From: Heterodera schachtii
Taxonomy: Eukaryota > Nematoda > Chromadorea > Rhabditida > Heteroderidae
DNA length: 64,000 nt
Assembly: GCA_023374025.1 (NCBI GenBank)
Contig: SIJG01000001.1
Coordinates: 2,603,787-2,667,786 of the forward strand
Reading direction: 5' to 3'
The notes under the pieces: generated by a model
Database searches by the model: none
What the model saw: only the letters and a program-made list of their open reading frames with translations
Told to the model about the DNA's origin: nothing
Program-made: the position numbers and the translations under genes
Shown: piece after piece, positions 57,501 to 64,000 of the stretch
How the letters are laid out: the number at the start of each line of letters is the position of its first letter
Numbering within the stretch: the stretch's first letter is position 1

Positions 57501-58678
57501 GAAGGAGGGGGAAGGATTGGCATTTAACAAATGATAGCCCAAAAAATGAATTTCTAATTAATGCGATTACAATTTAAACGGCTTTTAATGGGTTGTCAAA
57601 AAGACAAACAAACCCCACAAAATACCTGAGAGTGTGAATTTTCAACGATTCCATTGTAATTGCGGACGGAAAAGTGCCAAAAAGCATTTTGGCAATGTCC
57701 AATTTGTCATCTTTGTGGGGCAAAAACTAAAAAGTGACTGTAAAATTGAATTGCACTGGTGCCAATATTAGTGTCTCATTTTTCCACCTGAAATCGACCG
57801 CACTGCGAACGATGGGAGCCGACGACCAAACGGTCGTTGACCGCCACAATGGTTTCGGAGTCGTACAACAGGCGCCTGTCCTTCTCGGAAAAGACGGCGA
57901 GACGAATCTTTTCCCTCCGAAGGGTTCGGTTGTAGAGGCATTTGCTGGAAACAAAAAGAAAATTAATTTTATTGTGGGGATGAGTCACTTTAACCATCAT
58001 TTGGTGTTTATTTTTGATGGGATGGGAGGAGAAAAAATGTGCCCGATTGATTAAAAATGAAATCGAAAAACAACACATTTCGTATTTATTGATTTGAAAT
58101 ACAAAGGCCCTTTCCCTTTTGTTGTTCATATTTAAGGGGATTTAATAATGTCTTTCTTTGGTTCCTTTCTTTCAAGAAATATACAAACATAAAAATTGAA
58201 ACATTCGCAAGAAAATAATCCACGAGGAAAAGAAAAGAGAAAGAAAGGATATTTATTATATGGAAGACAAAGTGCAAGAGGAGAGCGGAGGAATTATTGT
58301 TATTCCCTGCCCAATTTTACGACCGCACCATAAATCTTCGATTCCGTCCAAAAGTCCCTCTCCTTCGGCCGTCGTTGAACAACTTGCCGTCGTTGCTGTT
58401 GGTGGTGATGAGGATGGTGATGTTGCTTTAGTTGTTGCTGCTGAACACGTCCCATTTTTGTGCTGCGTCGTCCGTTGTCCCTTCGGCGTGCCGTTGTCCG
58501 ACAGTCGTCCGTCGAAGGCGGCGATGGTTTGCCTTTGCTGCTGCTGCGGTTGGACGTTGAAACTGTGACTTCGGGGGAAAGTGGAAAATGCGGAGGAAAC
58601 GGAGGGGGGCGAAGAGCCAATGCTCGTCTTTTTATTTGTCGTCGAATCGCTGGCTAACAATTTTTTGAATATTGCCAT
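54514..58678 (-). CDS. Folliculin-interacting protein (FNIP) homologue
   Basis: Sixteen exons: 58678-58329, 57944-57788, 57726-57626, 57494-57399, 57344-57254, 57175-56896, 56734-56612, 56564-56443, 56386-56211, 56120-56006, 55929-55728, 55665-55552, 55418-55200, 55072-54852, 54789-54692, 54640-54514 (863 residues, phases consistent). The first exon is a Gln/Ser/Thr-rich leader. FNIP landmarks run in order: LRREKIRLAVFSEKDRRLLYDS, the AKMLFGTFPS strand with LKIHTLR, a long Ser-rich loop, FALIL then ERELDRLILQIHKA, RLLNTKETKL, VLMNQLAWIASV, KIVVVGQNRRLVATMLNVL, DFGRSLFAGICRTYSPHFVL, VVVLIDTQNFVVK and the C-terminal FLEDRLGSLLAKS helix. FNIP binds folliculin through longin and DENN domains and controls Rag GTPase/mTORC1 and AMPK signalling at lysosomes. 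Exon 1 with its start is least certain because it has little similarity. Confidence 0.9.
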
Positions 58679-60548
58679 TTTTTGTGGGGCGGAGAACAAC
58701 AAATTTGGGGAATGAATTTGTGCTGCTTTGTTTTGTTGATAAAGTTGATGTTTGTTGTGATTGTTGTGATGATGTTGCAATTTTCAGAAAATAACATTTC
58801 AAAATCAAACGAAATTTGAGCAAAATCGGGCTAATAAGCTCAAAACAAACGACGGTACATTGCTGAAAAAGGCAGACAAAGTCAGACGGATGGCACAAAA
58901 AAAAAGTTTGTTTATAACTTTATAAATACGTAAAGAGAAGAAGAAAAACAATTGGCGAGGGGGGGGGGGGGGGAAAGAACAAATGGTGGTACAACAGTGC
59001 TTCATCAAAAAAGTGTGTGCACATTTTAATCGGACAGCAATTCCATGGGTTGGCTGCTCCGATGGGAGGGGGGGGGGGGGCGTCTTTTTGGCCAATTGGC
59101 GGCGAGGAGCGGAGCTAATCAGCCGCAGCAGCAACAGCAGCAGAAGAGGGCCAACCGAATAAATGGGCGCAAAAAACTGCTGGCGCCGGCGGTGGGGGCG
59201 CCGCCTCTGTCTGAGTGTACCTCACCCACTCAAAACCGACCGACCGACCGCACAATGCAATACATAAAATTCCTTCCTCTTTTTTTTCTTGCGGATTGTG
59301 TGTGTTTAAGCGAAATGAACAAACGCAAACGGACGAATGGAGAGGGAATTCACGTGGTTGGCACCTGTCCAAAAAGATGAGAGTTGGGGGCGGAGGAGGA
59401 AATTCGTCAGGCGCTCAAGGCCGCCAAGCGCTGACGGGACAGAGACCGGACGCACACTGACGGACGGACGGACGAAGGCCGGCGGGGGTTTGGGGGGGGA
59501 GGGTCGCCACTCGGCGCCTTCCGACCGCCGGGGAAAAGAAGCGCTAATGGAGGAGAGAGTTTGTCTGCTAGAGAGAAAGAGGGATGAAAGAGAGAAATGG
59601 CGGCAAATGAATGAATGAGTTGGTGGGGTGACGAAGAAACGGGGGAAATGGGAGGGGAAGAAAGGGGGGGGGGAGAAGTAGGGGAGAAATAGTGGGAGAA
59701 AAGGGAGAGAAAGAGACGGTTGGAGGGAGAGGAGGGGAGAAATAGTGCGAGGAAGGGGGGGGGGAGTAGGGGAGAAATAGTGCGAGGAAGGGGGGAGTAG
59801 GGGAGAAATAGTGCGAGGAAGGGGGGAGTAGGGGAGAAATAGTGCGAGGAAGGGGGGAGTAGGGGAGAAATAGTGCGAGGAAGGGGGGGGGGGGGGATTC
59901 TCCGCTCGCTGTTTCTCCGTCCGTCCATCATCAGCAGTCAGTTCAGTCTCTGTTTTGCTACTGCTCTGGTGAAAGGTGTGTATGTATACATATGTGGGGG
60001 GAGCGAGCGATGATTTCTCCCCTCGCGTCGACCGTTTCTTCGCTTTGCTTTCTTTGTTTGAGGAAAGGGGTCCCCCGCCCCCCCCCCCCGGCGACCAACC
60101 ACGGGACACGACAACCGACCAACATCACCACCCCGGCCGGGGGGCTGACAGCCGCTTGAGAAGGCAACAGATGCGATGCTGGCTGAGTGGGTGTTTGAGT
60201 GTGTGAAGAAGCAGAGCTAAGGAAAGCGTGAGGGGTGAGAGAATGGAGAAAAATGTTGGCAGAATGCCAAGACATTCCCCCGGGGCGATAGAAAGTCGTT
60301 TCAATGATTTTCATATTGCAAACAAATTATTTTTCGAAAGTTCAAAGAATGGACCGGACGACAAATAGTGAACAAAAAGCGATAATTCGCTGTATTATAA
60401 AATTACATACACACACACAAAAAAGGCAGTGAATATGAAAAAGAAAGCGAAAGACATTGAAATTGGAATGAATGAGGAAAAAAGCGTCAAAAAATACAAA
60501 AAAAGAAAAATGGGGGGGGGGGCAAAAAGGACGAAAAAAGAACAAAGA
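58679..60548. other. Intergenic with G-rich minisatellite
   Basis: No gene is supported. The region has poly-G runs (about 58961, 59072, 59889, 60079), a CA/GT-free AT stretch, and a 31-bp purine minisatellite at about 59650-59900. The long minus-strand ORF at 59306-60109 is the translation of that repeat. The first few hundred bases should hold the FNIP promoter. Confidence 0.55.
59650..59900. repeat. 31-bp purine-rich minisatellite
   Basis: About five copies of a 31-bp unit with AGTAGGGGAGAAATAGTGCG followed by AGGAA and a G run. Copy-to-copy differences are mainly in the length of the G run. A degenerate upstream part lies at about 59650-59750. Confidence 0.9.
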
Positions 60549-63500
60549 TCAAAGTTCGTCCTCGTCAGTTTCCTTCCGAGTGCAATAGCAAGCCAAGCCG
60601 ACGAGGATGGCGAAGAAGAAAAGTGAACAGAACAGAAGCATCCAAGTGGCCAACTGAAAATGGCACGGCACAAATGGTTGGGACGTGCCCTTATCATTTC
60701 TTGGCATGATAAAAAGAAAACCACTCAAAACCGTAAAAAAAGGATGATGTACTGATCAATGATCACTGATCGGTGGAATAACCGACCGAAAAGCATTAGC
60801 AGCAGCGGAGGAGGGGCGCAGTTGGGTTTTGGTTGCGCAAAAACGCAATTTTGTGTGCTATAAAAACAACGCACACCTTCTACTAATCAGTGATCATAAA
60901 AAGATACATATCAAAAGGTTCTGCCTATGTTTAGTCTTATGTTGCTTTGACGGCTTTTTCGGCATTTTTCTAATTGGCCGTCGTCCCAACTGTGCCATAA
61001 GCATTTTTGTACCTGATAATCGCCGAGTTGCTTGTCCAAATAAGCGATCTTTTGCAAATTTCCCACATCGACGGAGTCCAAATGTTCGACTGAAACAAGA
61101 GAAAAAGTGGCATTTGAAGGGAGAATGGATACTGTATCATAAAATTACAGTAAACAAATTTCATTACAATTGCAAAAAAAAACAGTAAAATGAAAGAATG
61201 ACCATATTTGTTCCAGAAGACGTGGGCCTGCCATCGGAAGCCGACGTTCATTGTGGGAGAGTCGGTGATGGACAGAAAGTCCAACTTAGAAGAGGTGGAC
61301 GAAGTCCAATTGAATGGGAAACGGCCCGATTCGGGGGTCGGGTCACTAAAAATGTTCGAATTTCGAGGGGAGCGGGTGGGGAGTGCCGAACTCGTATTTG
61401 AGGAAGTTGACCACCATTTCGGCAAATAGTTCGGTCACCCGTTTGTCCAATTGCCAATTTCGGTCTTTGCGCGTCTCGAGAAAGCGCCGCTCCAATTGGA
61501 ACAGAAACATTTCGTCACATCCGTGGAAAACTCCTAAAATCTTTCATAAAATAAAATTGAGCCTTTTGGGTAAATTTTTAAGTCGAAGGCCAAAAAGTTG
61601 CAAAAAACAAAGTAATGTAAGCTGCGATCACTTTGGGTCTCGAAGTTTTCGCTGACGTGATCAAACGAATACAAAAAGACGGGCACCGCCTGACGAGAAT
61701 AATAATTGGCCAAACGGGCGGTGGGCGAATCGAACCAAAAGTGGGAGAACATCTGCGAATTGGGAGCCAATGAATTTGAAAACTGGACATAAATGAATGA
61801 ATGTTGAGTCCTCAAGAATATATCCGATCGGAAATCACTTATCTTTGGGGTGGGCCAATACAAAATAAAATGCCTAACCGACAAATGCCCGTCATTAGTC
61901 TTTTGAAATTACAATTAGCAATGGTCCAAGCAGAAGAGAAGAGGGGGCATTTAATCCATCTCCAAGAGCAAATTAATATATTTGGAAAAATAATTAGAGA
62001 TAATAAGCTAATCATTTTGCTGCTTTTCCCTCCCCCCCGCCCCACCCAAAGGCAATTTCTCCGTTCCAAATGGATCATTCAAAATTTAAACGAATGCCTC
62101 CAAAATGGACTCGTTCAACGCCGCTACTTTCAACGACGGGTCCACCCTCGTCCACACGTATTCGTGCATGGCGCCCTCGCGGATCAGCCGATGGTTGGTG
62201 AATCCCGAGTACCCCTGGGTTAAATTGTCCACCAATTGCTCCGCCACCATCACACTCAGCCCATCGGTCATGTTGACATTCTTTTCGTTGAGCAACACTT
62301 AATTAAAATGGGAGGAAAATTGGGAAAAATAAATTATTCGATTTATATTTGGAATAAAATGAGTGACACGATTAATTTATATTTATAGTAATAATACATA
62401 ATAATTAACAAAGTCCGGCTTTTAGGTGCTTCATATCGACAGATCGAAAAATAGGTAACCAAAATAAAAAAGTACAAAATAAAATTTTAGAACCCGAAAT
62501 TCGGGTATGTGAACTCCGAATATTGTACAGTCTTTTTTTTTTTACTTAAAATAGTGAAAATATTCTCTTCTCACGCATTGAGAGGGCACTTTCGTCCCGC
62601 GTTGTGCCCAACATAATCGGATGCTTTCGACGCGAAAGTGCCATCGTTTCGGGATCCTCCGGGATCAGTCCGTCCTCACCGTCCACAATGGGCACAAACA
62701 CATCGTAATCCGAGTCGGCGTTGGACTGAAATGGGTGAAATTAAAGAAAAATTCATAAAATGTTGCAAATGTTGGTGAAAACATGTAATTGAAATGTTAA
62801 ATTTCCGAGGAAATCGGAAACGGAAGAACACCTCAAAAGCGAGAATTTCGTCCCGAAGCTGTTTCTTGAAGCACTCCAACAGTTCGCTGGAGTTGAACGA
62901 GCGGCAATGGAGTCGCGCGTCCAATTGCCAAGTGCCGTTGATGGCCGTGTCGCGGACGGCGCCCGGGGAGACGGCCGTACTAAAAAGCAATTAGGGGGAG
63001 GGGATTAATTAGCAAAAAAAAACTGTTAGACCATTTGGAAAAGAGTAAAATAACTAAAAACAGTTCTCTCATTAATCTCACACTTGGGCCTCCTCTCCCC
63101 CCCCCCCCCAATAAATTGTCCACTCACCCGCTCATTAGCATCACTTTGTGGAACAGTCCTAAGAAGGAACATGTCAAATATAACGGTCTTTTGATAAAGA
63201 ACAATTAACGTAAAAAGTTTTCCAATCAAATGTTTTGTTCTTTTTTTCAATCATTCGTTTCGACTTGCCCTCGGCTTTCGGTGAAAGTGCCAAAAGCGAA
63301 ACGGCGGAGGCGCCGGACCCGTGGCCCATCAAAAATGAAAAATAAAGTAAAATAAATATTCCATTGAACAGAATTCTCACTGACCAGCATCACATTGTTT
63401 GGGTCTCCACCAAACACATGGGCCTAAAAGAGTTCAAATAATGTTGGTATTGGTAAAATTCAACGCAAAAGCATAAAAAGCGTAGTCAGTCGGTGGTTAC

Positions 63501-63959
63501 GTTTTTTTGAAAAGATTTGCCAATTTGGCCACTCAAAACTGACTAAGCCCGTCTTTCAAAGCAGCAATGTTTACATTGATCTGAACCCATTTCAATGACA
63601 ACATCAGATCCCAAAGGCCGAGATTACCGGGCAAAACTGAGTCACCGGTGGAGAGAAATCCTGGCCAAGTAAATTTGCAGGAAAAATTAAATTAATTATT
63701 TATGAGCGATTTTAATAATCCAATTAAACATAATAAAATTTAATTTTTAAATAATTAATTTTCGACAGAAGCGATTAAATCTCCGATTCAAAAAATAAAA
63801 TTTACCCATTGGTCCAAGTCGGTAATTGACTGACACAAAGATGGCTTTGCGCGACACGAAATTGTTGAGGATGGCATTCTGCGGGTAATCAGCGCTGGAG
63901 CCGTACTGAAAACGACCGCCGTGCACCCAAACGATGACCGGATAAGTGTCATTGGTGAA
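60549..63959 (-). CDS. Gliotactin/neuroligin-like inactive cholinesterase-domain protein (5' partial)
   Basis: Thirteen exons in the window: 63959-63806, 63660-63575, 63423-63385, 63329-63269, 63158-63128, 62979-62832, 62725-62575, 62297-62098, 61752-61632, 61533-61392, 61345-61203, 61089-61013, 60653-60549 (485 residues); the N-terminus lies beyond 64000. The alpha/beta-hydrolase fold is clear: VIVWVHGGRFQYGS (oxyanion-hole region), VNYRLGPMG, NLGLWDLMLSLKWVQ and FGGDPNNVMLM. The nucleophile elbow reads GHGSG where active esterases have GxSxG, so the catalytic serine is a glycine. It therefore looks like an adhesion protein, as gliotactin and neuroligins are. The last exon encodes one TM (LATWMLLFCSLFFFAILVGL) and a short acidic cytoplasmic tail. 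Two introns are GC-AG and one appears to be GT-TG. Gliotactin is favoured over neuroligin on general similarity only. Confidence 0.85.
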
Positions 63960-64000
63960 CTGATAATGAAAGTGACAATTTCAGAAGGGATTAATTAATG
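63960..64000 (-). other. Intron of the gliotactin-like gene running off the window
   Basis: The exon starting at 63959 is preceded on the minus strand by a good acceptor (TTCATTATCAG), so upstream exons lie outside the window. Confidence 0.6.

Noticed and set aside
59306..60109. 267-codon minus-strand Pro/Ser-rich ORF
   Set aside because: Mostly the translation of the 31-bp purine minisatellite and poly-G runs.

Overview
The window is eukaryotic, and the gene families and architecture point to a nematode. Genes are cut into many short exons by introns that often end in a U-rich stretch plus AG. Two genes encode nematode-type globins, one a receptor guanylate cyclase, one a gliotactin/neuroligin-like protein and one a UBC-17/BIRC6-like E2. 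Several starts sit just behind an unpaired 3' splice signal, as expected for spliced-leader trans-splicing. A plant-parasitic cyst nematode (Heteroderidae) is my best guess, partly because 7 of about 110 introns I modelled begin with GC rather than GT, a feature reported as common in potato cyst nematode. The genus is an inference. All gene models were built by hand from reading frame, splice phase and family similarity; no transcript evidence was available.

Layout: 1-2908 AT-rich intergenic DNA with one small hAT-like inverted repeat. 2909-4544 (+) myristoylated globin, the only plus-strand gene I support well. 5093-5446 (-) weak secreted ORF. 5842-11054 (-) GPCPD1-like glycerophosphocholine phosphodiesterase. 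11055-15139 intergenic with a long GA tract. 15140-15370 (+) weak membrane ORF. 15960-17866 (-) STPR-repeat DNA-binding protein with a TIR element in its intron. 18383-20862 (-) second globin. 21257-26805 (-) low-complexity gene whose 4.45-kb intron is almost entirely a minisatellite. 26806-30829 intergenic. 30830-38870 (-) complete receptor guanylate cyclase, 29 exons. 40114-44986 (-) UBC-17/BIRC6-like E2. 47540-50257 (-) HIRA C-terminal-half protein. 50520-52290 (-) SLC35B4 nucleotide-sugar transporter. 52443-53130 hAT element. 54514-58678 (-) folliculin-interacting protein. 60549-63959 (-) gliotactin-like inactive esterase, 5' end outside the window.

The genes do not form one pathway. They are housekeeping and signalling genes on a shared strand: lipid head-group turnover (GPCPD1), cGMP signalling (GCY), ubiquitin conjugation (UBC-17), histone H3.3 deposition (HIRA), Golgi sugar transport (SLC35B4), the FLCN-FNIP nutrient-sensing branch (FNIP) and cell adhesion (gliotactin-like). 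SLC35B4 and HIRA lie 262 bp apart on one strand and may be an operon. The most notable points are the excess of GC-AG introns, one apparent GT-TG intron, a HIRA gene without its WD40 half, an STPR protein with three exact 23-residue repeats, two TIR elements with perfect 8-bp target duplications, a minisatellite with 710-bp higher-order structure, and many long poly-G/poly-C runs.
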